From Melastoma dodecandrum (taxonomy: Eukaryota > Streptophyta > Magnoliopsida > Myrtales > Melastomataceae), in assembly GCA_029817715.1 (NCBI GenBank), contig JARUPY010000189.1, positions 930,001-994,000 of the forward strand: a stretch of 64,000 nt of DNA. The letters are read 5' to 3'. The notes below the pieces were generated by a model that was not told where the DNA came from, ran no database searches, and saw nothing but the letters and a program-made list of their open reading frames with translations. The position numbers were made by a program, and so were the translations under genes. Below are positions 1-13,200 of this stretch, one piece after another (positions within the stretch are counted from its first letter, which is position 1; each line of letters begins with the position of its first letter).

Positions 1-779
1 CAAGTCCTACCCAAAAAACAAAATACCAAAAAAAAAAGGAAAAATTATTCCACACCCGAAAAGGCGACTGACCCAACATCGGAAGCTCCCCGAAGAAGAG
101 GGTCAGGAAACAGGGCAAGAGACCTCCCCCTGTACTGGGCTTTTTGTATTGGGCCTGCTCAAGAAAAATAGGACAGCATAATGGATTGGGCCTAGATGAT
201 GAAGTCGGCCCATAAAAGCAATGTCATTGCATCAGTCACGCTGGCGTCATTTTTTGCCAAAAAAAGAGTAAAAAAATTAATCATTTTTTGTTTGTTGGAG
301 TTTCCAAAAACCACGTGTCGGATATTTGTGTAAAATTGATTGGCGGTGGAGGAGGGAAAAAAGTTAAATTAATGCTACGTCGTCTCATTTTTCCCCTCTA
401 AGAAGAGGGAGGAGAAGGGTGTGGACCAACCCAACATGCGCATGCCCACCGCCAAAATTAGTGGCAACGTATCAGACGAGGGACAAACGCGCTTTTCCCA
501 TGCGACGCACGACGCACTATGTTAGGCCAGGAGGCTGTTCTTTCCTACTCAAAATTTTTAAGTTGATAGACCCCCGGGTCTAACGATAATGGAAATCGGT
601 TGATTTTCACCTGCCAAACCCCAACGGAGTTTAGCTTTCGCCCAGAAGATTATAGCCTGCTGACGACGACGTTCGTTTGATGGAGGGTATCACTCGGTTT
701 CAACTTCTTTTTAATTGCCAGAATTTCGTTCGGAAGAGAGCGATGGTCGTTTAACGACAGAATTTTTTGGTCACAGATC
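1..779. other. Intergenic, no gene recognised
   Basis: I see no supportable gene here. The stretch is mixed AT-rich and moderately GC-rich DNA with many stops in all frames. Short open frames lack family motifs, splice-supported continuation or codon bias. Confidence 0.5.
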
Positions 780-2345
780 TCGATTTCGTCTGTGTATCGA
801 CAGTCCATAATGCAGGCTCAAATGATAGGGTGACAACGGAAACACATCGGACGAATGCTTGCTGGGCGAAGCAGTCACCGAGCGACAAGATTACCAGACG
901 ACGGGTGACAAGGGACAGCGAAAGCGACAAGCGACAGTTAGATTGAGCGAGTGAGGAAACTCTACGGCGACGGCCAATGGGCAATGCGATCGACCAACTT
1001 AGCTGTTAAGGAAGGCTCCAAACGATCTCGGGATCCGGAAGGGGATTGTTGCTAAGATTGCTCATATGGAAATGAAGTATTCCAAGACCGGCAGCAAAGG
1101 AAACATAATATATGTGCAATATTACTTTACCGTATATATGTAGGTCTAACTTAGTATACATACTTGTTCTTAGGCATTATACGAAGCTCTACATACGGAC
1201 ATATCCTTTTCAATTTATCTTTTCAAGCGACCTGCGTTCTTACTCACTTCCGAAGGCACCGTCGATGGCATCCGTAAGTGTCTCCGCTTAAGGGTGTTCA
1301 TTTGCTGTCTTCTGCTGTCTTTCTTACATTTCATACGGCGACCACACATTCAACGAATCCTCCGGGCACCAGTTCGCCCGTAGTACCAGAAATTTTCGAC
1401 GTATTCAGATCCGACTTGCTCGCGGTCACTTCCGAAGCAAACAATAGTTTTTAACTCATCCAAGCGAGGAACGTGGAAAGATAAAGAAGGGCGTGTCACA
1501 AGACCGACATTCGCACGGAAAGAAATGATAATTTCAAACTTGTCCAAACAGTGGGGCAATAGTCTCTAACTCATCCAAGTAAGAAACATTGGGAAAGTTA
1601 TTATGTGAGAAGGCAAGAAGGACACGCGTTGTAATGTCAAGAGGTTTGTTGGAATTTAACGCGGCCATGAAGTAAAAATATTGATCATGTAACAGTTGAA
1701 ATGCGACGTGACTTTACAAGAAGATAGCCCCGAAATCTCAAGGGGCAGTGATTTGGATAAATAGGCATTTTATAGAAAGCAAAGAATGCACAACAGATGA
1801 CAATTAAGAGGGAAAACGAAACCCGATACTTGACCGTGGGATTAAGAGTGTGATTTGATTGATGTTAGGTGAAATTTAGTAGTAGTTGCGGCTATCCCTT
1901 TTTAACATTTACTTACACACACTAAAAGAGGAGAGTTATTGTAAAACAAAGCAGAGGGAGGGAGGGGTGGTTCAACTATACGCCTCGCCCATCATGAGAA
2001 TTGATTGAAGCCTTACGACGACGACCAAGGAGGAATTAATATGAGATGATGGGGGCGATTTCGTATTCACATTCCCAACCACACACACTCAATGCGATCA
2101 ATGTTTCAGTTCGCTTCGGAAGCGGCCGCATACAAGCCGGATCCAAACACGTCGGAAATCTCTGGTACTACGAGTCAACTGGTGCTCGCTCGCCCAGTCT
2201 GACTGTCGCTTGTCGCTTCGTCGACCTGTTGTCGCTCGTCGCTTGGTAATCCCATCGCTTGATGATCCCTACGTTCAGCAAGTCTTCGTCTTTTGATTTT
2301 TCCTTCCTTAGGCCTGTATTTTGGACCGTCGATCCACGTATTAAG
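780..2345. repeat. Imperfect, split inverted repeat
   Basis: Two blocks on the left match, in reverse complement, one continuous block on the right. Block A at about 1366-1445 matches about 2105-2190 (shared words include CTTCGGAAG and CTGGTACTACG). Block B at about 785-955 matches about 2190-2340 (shared words include CTGTCGCTTGTCGC and TTGGTAATC-like text). The right arm is continuous, while the left arm is interrupted by about 400 bp at roughly 960-1360. About 650 bp lie between the arms. I infer duplication of one sequence in opposite orientation, followed by insertion or deletion. I found no transposon termini or coding domain. A possible signal-peptide-bearing reading frame on the minus strand (2168-2527) runs into the right arm and is not supported as a gene. 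Confidence 0.6.
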
Positions 2346-2933
2346 CTGAGATATGTGACCCGAATACGACCTTCACTGACATTTACATTCACAAACATTT
2401 TCTTCACTACATGGTGATTGCAAAGAGTGGACCGGGAGTCATTCATTTCTTCCCCCACACACACCTTTTTCACGCCCAAAAGAAATAGTGTAATAATAAC
2501 AAGGAGGAGATTTTTCATAATTTCCACGATACATTAATTATCTCTTTTTGTCAAAAGTTTCGACTCACTCGTAAGAAAAGAAGAGTTGTACAGTTGGACC
2601 AGATTCATTCCATTGAATTCGTTTCATCCGAGATGTCCGTACCCTCTCCGGCGAACAAAAAGCCCCGTTAAATGTTATCGAAATTAAAAATTAAGTCACG
2701 GAAAGAAAGCATCCCTAAAGAATGCACCCAACACTTCCCTCACCCAAGTGTTTCAAAATCATCCATTCCTTATGATTATATCTACTACTACTACTATAAT
2801 AATAATAAAAAACACCCCCATTTTTATGATAACCAAATTTAATAATAATCACTCAAATAATCCCCCATCTCATCTCGTCGTCTCAGCCCCAAAGCAAAAG
2901 GAAAAACGGCAAACAAAGTTCCAATGACTCTCA
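2346..2933. other. Intergenic, 3' side of the AIR12-like gene
   Basis: No gene is visible. It holds short AT-rich microsatellite-like tracts (CTA and AAT repeats near 2780-2810). The part next to 2934 is probably the 3' UTR and terminator region of the minus-strand AIR12-like gene, although no single poly(A) signal stands out. Confidence 0.4.
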
Positions 2934-3713
2934 TCAGAATGCCAGCGACCCCAACACAACTGCCCCTGCAATCCCCAACCAAAGTCCCCTTCCCCTTCCT
3001 CCCATCCTCCTCCCCCCGTTCTTGGCCGGTGCGGGCGCTGCCGGGGGCATCGCTATTGTCCCGCTTGCCAGGGAGGAACCCGGGGCCGGAGAGACCGTCG
3101 TACCGCCCAGGGAGGGCGCAGGGGCAGCCGACGCTGCGAGTTCCAGCGTTCCCATGCTCTGTTTGTTGTCGTTGCTCAACGGGTGTATCAGCGGCTGGCT
3201 CCCGTCCACCGCACCGCCCACCTGCCAAACCTGGTGGAGGCTCGTGGCGGATCCGGGCACCTTGACCGAACCAAAGAGCAGCATCGTCCCGTTCACCTCA
3301 TTGGCGGCGAGGTCCCACACCTCAAACGAGAGAGGAGATGCCATGATGGAGGAGTAGGACGAGACGTTGAAGGTCTTGGCTACGACGGCGGATCCATCCG
3401 TGGGCTTCAGTGCGATGAGGGCCTGAGAGCCAACCATCCCGGAGGACGTCGGGTTGATGGCCCAGGCGATCCAGGCACCGCCGGTGGTGGGGGAAGCGAC
3501 ATACGCGATGGAGAGGGAGGAATTGGCGGGGTCGTAGGTGTAGTGGAGGGTGGCATCGAGGTAGGGGAGGTGGGTGCAGTTGATGTAGGTGCGGCCGGAG
3601 AGGAGGGTGTTGGCTTGGACGGCACATGGGTTCTGGGCGACCACTGCGGAGGTACGACGGAGGACGAGGACGGAGGCGGCGAGGGAGAGGACGAGCAGGC
3701 GAAGGATGGACAT
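2934..3713 (-). CDS. AIR12-like DOMON-domain protein, probably GPI-anchored
   Basis: This is a single-exon gene for a 259-residue protein. The N-terminus is a signal peptide (hydrophobic residues about 4-24, ending near SAVVAQ). A DOMON domain spans about residues 45-165, followed by an Ala/Pro/Ser-rich linker and a C-terminal hydrophobic stretch (LWLGIAGAVVLGSLAF) after small residues, as in a GPI-anchor signal. In Arabidopsis AIR12 the haem of this apoplastic b-type cytochrome is held by a Met and a His; Met93 (SGMVGSQ) and His177 (LIHPL) sit where those ligands are expected. The length is close to the family (about 250 aa). It lacks the cytochrome b561 transmembrane half, which fits AIR12 rather than CYB561-DOMON proteins. 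Likely role: extracellular face of the plasma membrane, electron transfer with ascorbate or superoxide. The family assignment is strong; exact orthology is inferred. Confidence 0.9.
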   Translation of the reverse strand: MSILRLLVLSLAASVLVLRRTSAVVAQNPCAVQANTLLSGRTYINCTHLPYLDATLHYTYDPANSSLSIAYVASPTTGGAWIAWAINPTSSGMVGSQALIALKPTDGSAVVAKTFNVSSYSSIMASPLSFEVWDLAANEVNGTMLLFGSVKVPGSATSLHQVWQVGGAVDGSQPLIHPLSNDNKQSMGTLELAASAAPAPSLGGTTVSPAPGSSLASGTIAMPPAAPAPAKNGGRRMGGRGRGLWLGIAGAVVLGSLAF

Positions 3714-3787
3714 CTCTAGGGTGGTGTTGATGATGAGAGGTGAGATTTAGGGAGGGGATTATAGGGAAAGGAATGTCTAGAGGGAGA

Positions 3788-3800
3788 ATATTTATATATA
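3788..3800 (-). promoter_or_regulatory. TATA box of the AIR12-like gene
   Basis: Read on the minus strand the site is TATATATAAATAT, about 75-87 bp before the chosen ATG. That fits a TATA element with a short 5' UTR. It is placed by motif and distance only. Confidence 0.5.
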
Positions 3801-6302
3801 AAGATGAATGTGGGTGGTGGGGTGATTGATGTACATTTCTTTGTATTTGAAAACAAACTTGGGGGGGATCGTGTCGTGGCTAGGCGTGCCGTGTGGAATT
3901 AAAATGTTTGGAGTTTGGTCCTCCCCCATGTAAAAATAGCCATGAGGCAAAAGTTAGGTGGGACAGCACGGGAGGGGAAAGTCATTAATTAATTGTAATC
4001 ATCCCGATGATAAAATAAAAATAAATAAGAGAAAGACCCATCATCATCTTCGTGTTCCCGTTAACCGGGCGGGGGGGTCAAAAGAAATTCACGTATTTCT
4101 TTACAAAAATTAGTTGAGGAGAGGTGGAGGACACGCAGTTGTTGTGATCATAATTTATTAGTAAACGAAACGGTCCATTTATTTTCTACTTTGGGTTTTT
4201 GTCAATGTCCAAGGGGAACGTCATTGGAGGGAGTATGGAACGCAGACGTGGCTAAAATCCGGCGACCTGAAATTTTTTAGTTTTTAACAAAATATTTCGG
4301 AGAACTGATGGGATTCTTCTTTAGCTGGTTCCTAGAATCTCAAGGATAATTTCGTAGAGCACTAATAGATTTCGTAAGGTATGAATGATCAATTTTACTA
4401 ACTTTTACTTCATAAATTTTTAAGTGTACGATCATATATTCAACTTAATTACTAAAATCAAGGACGGATTCGTAATTATCTTATTTTTTGCTCCGGGCAG
4501 CTTCCTCACGAAGAGGGATGACTATTTCATTTTATGACGCCGTATTTTGACTACGTTGCTTCATTTTTCTCTGACAAAACACCGTTTTAGGTTGGTATCG
4601 TCTCTCCTGGGCTACTCTGTTGAGTTTGAGATTATTGAGTGAATGTCGTCAATGATTTAGGGTTTAGTTTTGGGTTGCTTCGATTTGCTTGGAAAAATTG
4701 GGTTGTGGTTGGCTCTGATTATCGATCCCGCCGTGTGCATTAAGATTCTGGATGGCTGAGATTTATATGGTGTGATCTGGATGGGTGAGATTTATGGGCT
4801 AGTAGTAGTTACAAGTGTTGTTTAATTACCAAGAACGGACTGACTGAAACAAACAGAGATGAATTATTGTTCGTATGCTTCTGACGAGCATGAATATTAC
4901 CACCCACTTCTTCAACGAGCGATGAAGAAAACTTTTTTGGGGGGAGATATTACCACCCAGCTCACTGAGAGAAGTGATCGAGAGGGTCCCAACCACAAGT
5001 CAAAATTTTCAGCCAAAACCGAAACGAAATCGAAAATGGATCCAAAATTCAAACAAAGACACCCAACCACGATGGTGTCTGCGAAAGGAAAGAAGCTAAA
5101 TGAACTTCCATCTTCTGAAGTTAGGTTTGGGGTCCACTGTGCTTACGAAACCGTTTCGTAATTTACGACATGGTCCGTAAAATTTTACGAATCTCTTAAC
5201 GAACTACATCGAGGTTTTACGAAACAGTGAGTTAAATGTTAAGTAAAAACTGAGGCTTCCACCCGCAAGATTTTGAACGAGTCCAAGGGAATGAATGCCC
5301 TTTGGAATAAGAATTTAAGTGAAAGAGAGATGGTGGGGTTGGGGATGGGGATGGACAATTTAATTCCGGATGAGATGAGACGACTCACTCCCTGACTTGG
5401 AGGTTCATTCATTTCTTTTTGACCCTTTTGCCTTCAAAATCTATCATATTGTCTACGCCCATCGAGAAAGGCCGGCCTGTTTATTCATGGGCCCACGTCC
5501 TCACGGCCCAATGGGCCCACTTCTATTAGCGATGTATTATGCTCTCGGTTGTGTATCATACACAGTAACAGCTGAACCTTAGGCAAAGGGGGATATGTTT
5601 GAGAAAATTGGGTTTAGCCCTCCTGCTCGTGTTCTGCCTCTGCTTTTTATTTCATGGACACGTGCTTTTGTTCGTTTCTGGCAGGCAAGAGGCAGAAAAG
5701 CCAGTTCATATCTGTAGTAACAAGCCTTCCATCTTTATCTGCTAAAAGGCTGAAACCCCAAGGTTTCCCTCTTGCCTTACCACCTCCAGTGCCTTTGTCC
5801 TTGAATCTTTCTCTATCCATATCTGTGGAACAAAGTGGGAGACCAAGGATTCATTTAGTGTGACTGACACGCCCACCAAAGAAGCATCACATGGGTGTGT
5901 TGGGGGATCTCCAGGTTCTTCGCTGTACATGCTCACAGTTTTGGCTTCTGTCTGCATATTTGCTTTTTCGTGTGTGACCGTGACCTTCTTTTTTCCGCTG
6001 AGGTTTGAGCATCAGTTCAGATCATCAAGGCATCATGCCAGTTGCATTGCATCACTCGGGAATGCGGATGAATATGAGATGTCAAATCATGAAGCTCGAG
6101 GACTTTGAAAAGGAAAGTGTATGCAGACTCTCATTTTTTATCAAGCAGTCGCAAGTGAAAGAGAGGACTCTTAGATGATCTTGGTGAAGTATTTACAATG
6201 TGGAAGCACATGACTCAGGGTGTACCTGAATAAATAGATAGCGGAAAATGTACAAGGACGTAAGGTTTTCGCCGCCCACCCGCCGGCCGGCCGGCAAGAA
6301 AT
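3801..6302. other. Intergenic between the AIR12-like and PUB9-like genes
   Basis: No supportable gene. A frame at 4859-5161 (+) encodes a Lys/Thr-rich unrecognised peptide, and the text at about 5640-6110 (+) has stretches free of stops but no known domain. The left part should hold the upstream promoter of the AIR12-like gene, and the right end the 3' UTR of the PUB9-like gene. A short CCGGCCGGCCGG palindrome-like run sits near 6282-6295. Confidence 0.4.
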
Positions 6303-8463
6303 TCATGCGGTGTGGGTGAGGATCGTGCCACGGTTCAGTCTCTCGAGTATGCCGGCCGCTTTCCTCTTTGCGCGAGATGTCCCGTTCCTGGCGAGATCTG
6401 AGATCGTTCCATAGAGGGATTCCTCCTCCCTCAGTTCCTTGAGCTGGGTTCGGTCGGTGAAGCAGATCGTGTGGAGGATCGCAATGCAGTTCTCTTTGTT
6501 GCGCTCACAGGAGGTCTCTCTCATCACGACTAACAACCATGGGACCGCCCCGAGCTCCTTCATCTCCTCCACGGCCTTTTGGTGGCTCGAGAGCAATGCG
6601 AGGGTCGCCAACAACTCGTCGAGGCAGACGCTACTCGTTATTTTCTTCAGGATCACGCCAATGGCACCGTCCCTTACGGCTCTTGCTCTGTTCTCATGAC
6701 TAATGCACAGATTAAAGATGGCTGAGGTGGCATCGGTCATGGCTTGCTGGTGACCTTCGTCCAATAAATCGATGAGGGGCTTAAGCGCACCCGATTGCCC
6801 AATCAGCGACTTGTTCGAATCAAGAGCCGACAGGGTGAAAAGAGTGGCTGCAGCGTTGCTTCTTGTCTCGATGGTTCCTGATTTCAGTGCACCCATCAGA
6901 AGAGGTATCACCGAAGGTGTCTCCGCTACGAGCTTCTTGTTGTTGTCGTGGATCGAAAGATTCAACAATGTAGTTATCACGTCCTCCTGGAGGTTGAGGG
7001 GCGGCTGGCTGTGGGACCCATTCGCACAAAGCGGGTTTAGCAATCTAGGAATTGCCTCAGGGGACTCCCCGAATAGAGCTCGGAAAGAGGGCATCCTCTT
7101 CGTCAGAGACCTCAGCTCCTTTGCCGCTTCCTTCTGTTCCGTCACGCTCGAGTCCATCTTCTCAAGCAAATTATGAAACCGCTCCCTCTCGGCTGCAAAC
7201 TCCGAGTCCTCGTCAATACAATGAACCCGGTCAGATAACTCGATTCCTCTAGTCCTGCACCATTTCGCTATCATCTCCCTGACAAGGAAATTTGGGGTGA
7301 GGACCATGTTCGAGAGAACTTGTCGAGTCAAGGGGCATGTCCTGTTCCCGGCTTTTAGCCATTTCTGTATTGAGAATCGATCGTATGTCTGCTCAAGCAT
7401 AAGACGACCAGAATGCGTCAAAACCAACATCCAGATCACTACCATACCCCAAATTATTCGGCATTGTATTACAAAAACAAGCAGAGAAAAGATGAAACAC
7501 GTGATAGCAGACATAAAACCAACTTATCCACCGCTGCTATAAATGTAGTGGAAAGTAGCATATTTACAGAACTACATTTTGCGAAGCAGTTGATGAAGAG
7601 TAGCAGAATGAATCATTTCACGCCGAAATTCACATGTAAAAAGGGATCGCCTCAACCAAACAAAGCAAAAATAGAGGGATCTGCCAAATTTCCCATAATT
7701 TCTCAACAAAAAGCAGAAAATGTAAAGGTCTATCACACCCTTGCAGATGCGGGCTCGCGAAAGACTAAAAGTTTCCGGTAAACAGAATGCAATCAGACTG
7801 GAAAAACATACATTGGGCAATCAGTGGTAAATATAGATGATCAGATGAAAAGGAAAAACTAGTCTTCCAAAGGAATCGCCAACCAGTTCAACGAAGAAAG
7901 GCATCGAATTTGAACACCAGTAACAAAACCTTCGCATGTGCCTCAACTCAATCACTTCAATCCCCAGAAGCCATGGATGACGGTTTGAAGGAGGTGAAGT
8001 CAAAATCACAAAGAAGAGAACAAAACAATCAAACCAGAAATCTGACACCAGGCAGCAGTAGTACACCAATATGAGCAACACAAAAACATGAGACAACGAC
8101 GACAAATGTCAACCTCCAGGGGAAACAGAACCGAACACGAGAAGGGATCAAGAATACTAGGGACACTTTCACCTGTCCGGTGGAAACAATCACAGGATCC
8201 CTCATGACCTCCTTGGAGATGGGACACCTAAACTCCTCGGGACAGTTCAAACTCCTCAAAGACCCAACCGACTTCTTCCCCCCAACCATCATCAACTCCC
8301 TCAAACCCATCAGTATCTCCTTGGCATGATCAATAACAACATCAACCCCAAACTCCTCCTCATCTTCATCCTCCTCATTCCCTTCCACTATCCTCCTCAC
8401 TACCCTGTCCAGCTCCCTCTTTAACTCCGCGACCCTGTCCGCCGCCAACCCCGTCTTCGCCAT
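6303..8463 (-). CDS. PUB9: U-box/ARM-repeat E3 ubiquitin ligase, PUB9-like
   Basis: Two coding exons, 8173-8463 and 6303-7388, joined in phase 0 across a 784-bp intron, give 458 aa (Arabidopsis PUB9 is about 460). An acidic N-terminal region (EEDEDEEE) precedes a U-box at about residues 74-147. The U-box runs from [18 protein letters not shown] at the end of exon 1 into [11 protein letters not shown] and CPLTRQVL in exon 2. The intron lying inside the U-box is itself typical. ARM repeats follow to about residue 440 (for example [39 protein letters not shown]). The U-box recruits an E2 enzyme and the ARM repeats bind substrates or kinases; PUB9-type proteins have been linked to ABA and auxin responses and receptor-kinase binding. 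No broken frames were seen. The PUB9 name rests on length, architecture and neighbours; close paralogues remain possible. Confidence 0.9.
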
Positions 8464-10296
8464 CCCTAACGATCAGTAAACAACGAAAACGAACCTGTCC
8501 CCTCCCACCATCGAATACCCAGTTCAGTAAACGCAGTGATGGTCGCTTCTACCGTGAAAAGGAGGAACCTTTCGGTGCGGAGGGGGTGAGGATTCCTCGC
8601 TTTAAATCCTCCTAGGGCCTCCCTTTTTAATGGAACTGACTGCTGGAGTTTCGCCCTTTTTCTTACCTTTTCTCCCTCGCGTCGAATGATGTGTCGGTGT
8701 CAGGGGGTGAGAGATGAGATGTCGGAAGAAGAAGAAATGATGAATGACGGTCGGGCCATGTCATTAAAGAAAAACCAATAATGGATGAATGTTTTAGAGC
8801 AGACATAGAAGAAGAAGAAGAAAGCATATGCAAATGGGAAAAGGCTAATGCTACAATGTTGTACTATGTTTAGAGGGCATGCCTAAGAGTTTAGTCTATT
8901 CATTGCTGATGTTTAGATGGAGAAGGTAATAAGATGATGGAGTGACAATGTCGTTGAAATATTTTGGTTCCCGATTCCCAAATCAAGGGTGGGGATGATT
9001 TTGATAAGTCATGTCAATCCCGGGAATCTAGTAAACCCAAAAAGGAAGATCAAAGAAAGAAAGAAAGAAAATGGAGATGGTTGTTATTTTAAGGGGTAAA
9101 AGTGGATGAGGAGTGATGATTACTATGCCCTTCTCCTCCTCCTCCTCCTCCGCCACCCTTCCTCGTTCTTCGCCACTGATGTTGCGCAACCAAATGTCAT
9201 TCCGTGAATGATCGGAGGAACTACCCCTTTGTTCTTTTTCTTTTCTTTTATTGAAAAAGTTGTAGCTCATCGCCATCACTACCACTACTACTTAGTACAA
9301 TCCAATCTTATCTTAATCTTAAATCTTATTCACCACCCGTCCATCCATTCATCCATCATGACCAAAAATCACTGTCCGAACTCTGCAGGCATGAAATTGA
9401 CTTTTAATGCCAGCTTAGATTTCTGGACAAAAAAGAGGAGAGTGGTGGGTCAGTGTCTTCCATGTACTGACTTCTTTTGGCAGTGTTTCCAAAAAGCTAA
9501 TAATAATAATAATAATTCAGGCACCAGATTGATTGGCCTTGCTATTCGGCACCCTTAAGATAGCCCTCGTTGATGTCCAATCCCCGGTGCCTTCACTTCA
9601 CATTAGTTTGGACACTTGGGGGTTTGTCGTATTTAACCATTGTGACAGTCCACAAATTAGGAAGGGGATGATGATAGTAATAATAGTAATGATACTACTA
9701 AATCAAGACCATCATCATCATCATCATCATCAGGGTTTAGAGCAGCCAAGCCATCACCAATCAATGGTTTATCCTTTTTTGTTTCCAGCTTTTATCTAAA
9801 AAAATTTGTCTTCTTCTTCCCAGTGAGTGAGGAGGGTGGGGAGTCCATGAGTGAATCCATCCCCCACCCCAACAACACTCACCAAGAAGAGTGGAATTAT
9901 TAGTATTTCTTTTTCAGAAGGGGAGACCATTCATGATCCCAGTGACATGCATGATGGGGGGGGCTTCTCTTCTATTCATGCCCGTTCAACTATCACCCTC
10001 GTGAATTTTACAAGAAAGGCCTCTATACTGCATGGACCTTGTGCTGGACAGTTGTTTTCCGTCATCCCGGTCACTTTGGCAAGCAGAGGCGTTGGAAGAG
10101 AATGACGCCGAGACACGAGTGAGTTTTTAAAGAAAGGGATTCATCCCAATTGCCAACTCAGTAGGTCAACAATGACAGGAAGAACATAACGTATGAGAAT
10201 GGGAAGCAAACACGTTCGGGTAAATCCCTAGTGCCGCCAAAAAACCCACGATCCAAAGTATTTCACTTAGGAAAAGAGATGCAGGGTAGTGGTTCC
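8464..10296. other. Promoter side of the PUB9-like gene and downstream end of the FKBP gene
   Basis: No gene recognised. The region has simple repeats: GAA-rich purine runs near 8800-8822, AAAG runs near 9053-9068, CTC triplets near 9133-9152, AAT triplets near 9500-9517 and an ATC run near 9711-9731. Open frames here are low-complexity. The left end should contain the promoter and 5' UTR of the minus-strand PUB9-like gene. The right end lies beyond the stop of the FKBP gene. Confidence 0.4.
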
Positions 10297-13200
10297 TCAT
10301 GCTTTGCTGTCGATGGTCATGGGCTCTGCTTCCTTTGGTCCACCCTCCTGCATGATTTTCACAATTTTTAAAAAAACGGGTTCTTCAGAAAAATTGAGAA
10401 ACTAACGGGGAGTAGGGAAAGTTCAATCCTCCTCCCCTCAGGCAAAAAGCATTGTACCTTCGTTTCCACCGTCTGGAGTTTACTCATCTTGGCGAACATG
10501 TTGCCGTAGAACTTGGCGTCCTTCTTGTTGTACTCTTTCACCTTCTCCTTTAGCACCTTGTACTCCACCTTCACGTCCCTGTTATCTGGATCAATCTCCA
10601 GTGCCTTCTTTATATCGAATTCTGCCAGATCAAAGTCGGTAAGCTGAATATACGCTTGTGCTCTCCGGTACAGTGCTTTCACATTCGTGCTCTCCAGTTC
10701 AAGGACCTGAGTAACCCCAGTCTCAGTGCTCAGTGTCAAATTATGGTACTGACAAAGCTGGATTTTCGGGAGGGGATTTGGAAAGCAGACCTTAGTGCAA
10801 AGCTTTTCAGCCTGCTTGTAATCTTTCAGTTTCAGCTTGCAGGCAGCATCGTTCAGGTTGCATGCCACCTTCAGTGCCTTGGCCTGCCTTTTCTCATCTT
10901 CGCTGAAGGAGGAATCATATTCTATCAATTTCACTGCCTGCAGAAGACGAGACAGTTCACACATGAACGACAGCAACAAACTTTCCAAACGCTCTCGGCC
11001 GATTTGTGCAATCTCATCAACCACCGGAAGAAGAGTCCGTGTGGGCAAAAACGGGTTTCCAAATGTATGTGTGACGGTATGATTGTTAAAAAAAGGGCAA
11101 CACGAACCCTGACCTTTTCATATCTTTTAGATGCTCTTGCGTATTTACCGGATTTGAACAGCAAATTACCCTCCTCTTTCTTCTTCCCGGCAGCCTCTAT
11201 CTTCTCTTGGGTGTTCATGTCCCAAGACTCCTTATCCTGGAGGGTACAATGATAAGTATCAGATGGTCTGTGCATCCCACAAAGAAAACTACAGATCAAT
11301 GCTTGTTCATTTCACATTAGTCTTACCTTGACAAATGACACCAACTCCACTTCATATTGCACTTCTGAGTTAGGAGGAACCACAGCTAGCTCTTGCTTGG
11401 ACTCGGATGACCCAAATCCATATTCCGGCTCAACTGTGACGAGTGCATGCTCCCCCTTCTTCATGTTCATGACAGCTCTATCGAGCCCATCAATCACTTG
11501 TTCTGTGAGAACAACAAATGAGCAACAGCCAGGAATTTAATACAATATTAGGCAGTGGGAAAACTTCTCAGTACCTTCGTCTGTCTTGAACTCAAAAGGA
11601 TCTTCCCCATCACCGTGACCTTTCTTCAAGAAGACAGTGCCATCTTTCAACTTCCCAATCAATTTCACTAGAAAGAACAAGTAGTTAGCAACTTTATTTT
11701 GAGTAAATTCACCTTAAGAAACTCAAGGCTCTGGAGTCAGCTTCAGTTGCAAGAAACTACATTTTTTGCTGAAGCAGGAAAAAAAGCAACCATAACCAAG
11801 TAAAGGAAAAGATCCAGTTTTACCATTAACAACAGCTCCATCATTAGGCCGCTCGTATCCCTCTCCTTCCTTCAGAATCTTCTTGATAACTTTCTTGTCG
11901 GTAGTCACTTCAGACACAGTTTTCCAAGATACCAATTCCAAAGTAACATTCAGGTTGGCATTCGGGGGTATTGCCCCTTCCCCACCCGAAGCTGGTTTTC
12001 CCTTCTCGCCAAATCCATCTGGAACCCAAAGAATGATAAGCTTTCGTAAAGCAAGACATAATCTGTAGAAATGAGCAACCCGAAACGAAATATTTCCTCA
12101 CTTACATTGTGGCTTCACCGTCAATAACACCTTTTCGCCTTTCTTCATGGTCTTAACAGCCTTAGCCAGTGCTGGGCAGAAATAACCTACATGCAGAAGG
12201 ATGTGGTTCAGATGAGCAAGTCAATGGAAACTTTCAAACTCCAAGCATCAAAGGCCGAGAACTCCATTTCCATTCCATATCCCAAAAACTTAGTAACATA
12301 CCTTCGCCCACGGTGAATTCCACCCCTTCATGCTTGGCAACAACAGTCCCGTCCTCGAGCTGGGCTTCAAAATTAACTGGATACCAAATAAGCAATTAAG
12401 CAAGAGTGACCACATATAGAAGGGGAAAGGAAAGTAACTTCTACACCCGCATCAGAAAAAGGAATAACACACTCACCTAACACTTCATCTAGATCCTTAG
12501 GATTCTCCCACTTCTCACCAGCGACAAGAATCTTCTTGAATATTCCTCCATCCTTGCAGATGTCCTTGACACTGGACCACTTTAGCAGCTCTACATCAAA
12601 CTGTAGAGTAGCATTCGGAGGAATCGTAGGGGGTGAGCCGGATTCACCGTAAGCTAATCCCGCAGGGATGGTGAAGACAGCATTTTCTCCTTTCTTCATG
12701 GTCTTAATACCCTGATCCCATCCCTTAATTACTTGACCTGTGATGTCAACAACAACCAATGCCGGTTCCAATCATTTCCGCATTCCATCTCACAAGAAGG
12801 AATCAATCAGCTCGAACTGTGACTATGCCTAATAGCAGTCCAGCATCCCACAACGATGAAAGCTGACAACCATACAAAAGGCGAAGCTAAACCGCCGATC
12901 AAATCCACAACTAGCGATACCAGAACTCTCAGGGACAGAAGACAACTGACCTTGACCGAGAGTGAACTTGAACGGAGTCCCCCGATCCCTGCTGGAATCG
13001 AACTTAGTCCCATCCAGCAGCGTCCCTGTGTAATGCACTGCAAGGTACCAAAAATCCACACGACAACTCAGGACCATCACGAGAATCAGCATCAACCACA
13101 ACTGACAAAACCCCCTTAAAACCTCTGATCCCCATCATTCCCCACCTTCGACCTCGTCGCCGTTCTCGGGGGTCTCCCATCCATCGCCTTCCTTGAGGAG

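Noticed and set aside
2168..2527. Minus-strand 119-aa frame with a signal-peptide-like start
   Set aside because: The hydrophobic start is attractive, but the rest runs into the inverted-repeat arm, has only two Cys and matches no secreted family.
3183..3719. Long plus-strand frame over the AIR12-like gene
   Set aside because: It is the antisense shadow of a GC-rich coding exon; Gly/Asp/Val-rich with no domain.
4859..5161. Plus-strand 100-aa frame
   Set aside because: No motif, no splice context and low-complexity Lys/Thr composition.
9711..9731. ATC triplet run that reads as poly-His
   Set aside because: A simple microsatellite in intergenic DNA; the His run is not part of a supported gene.
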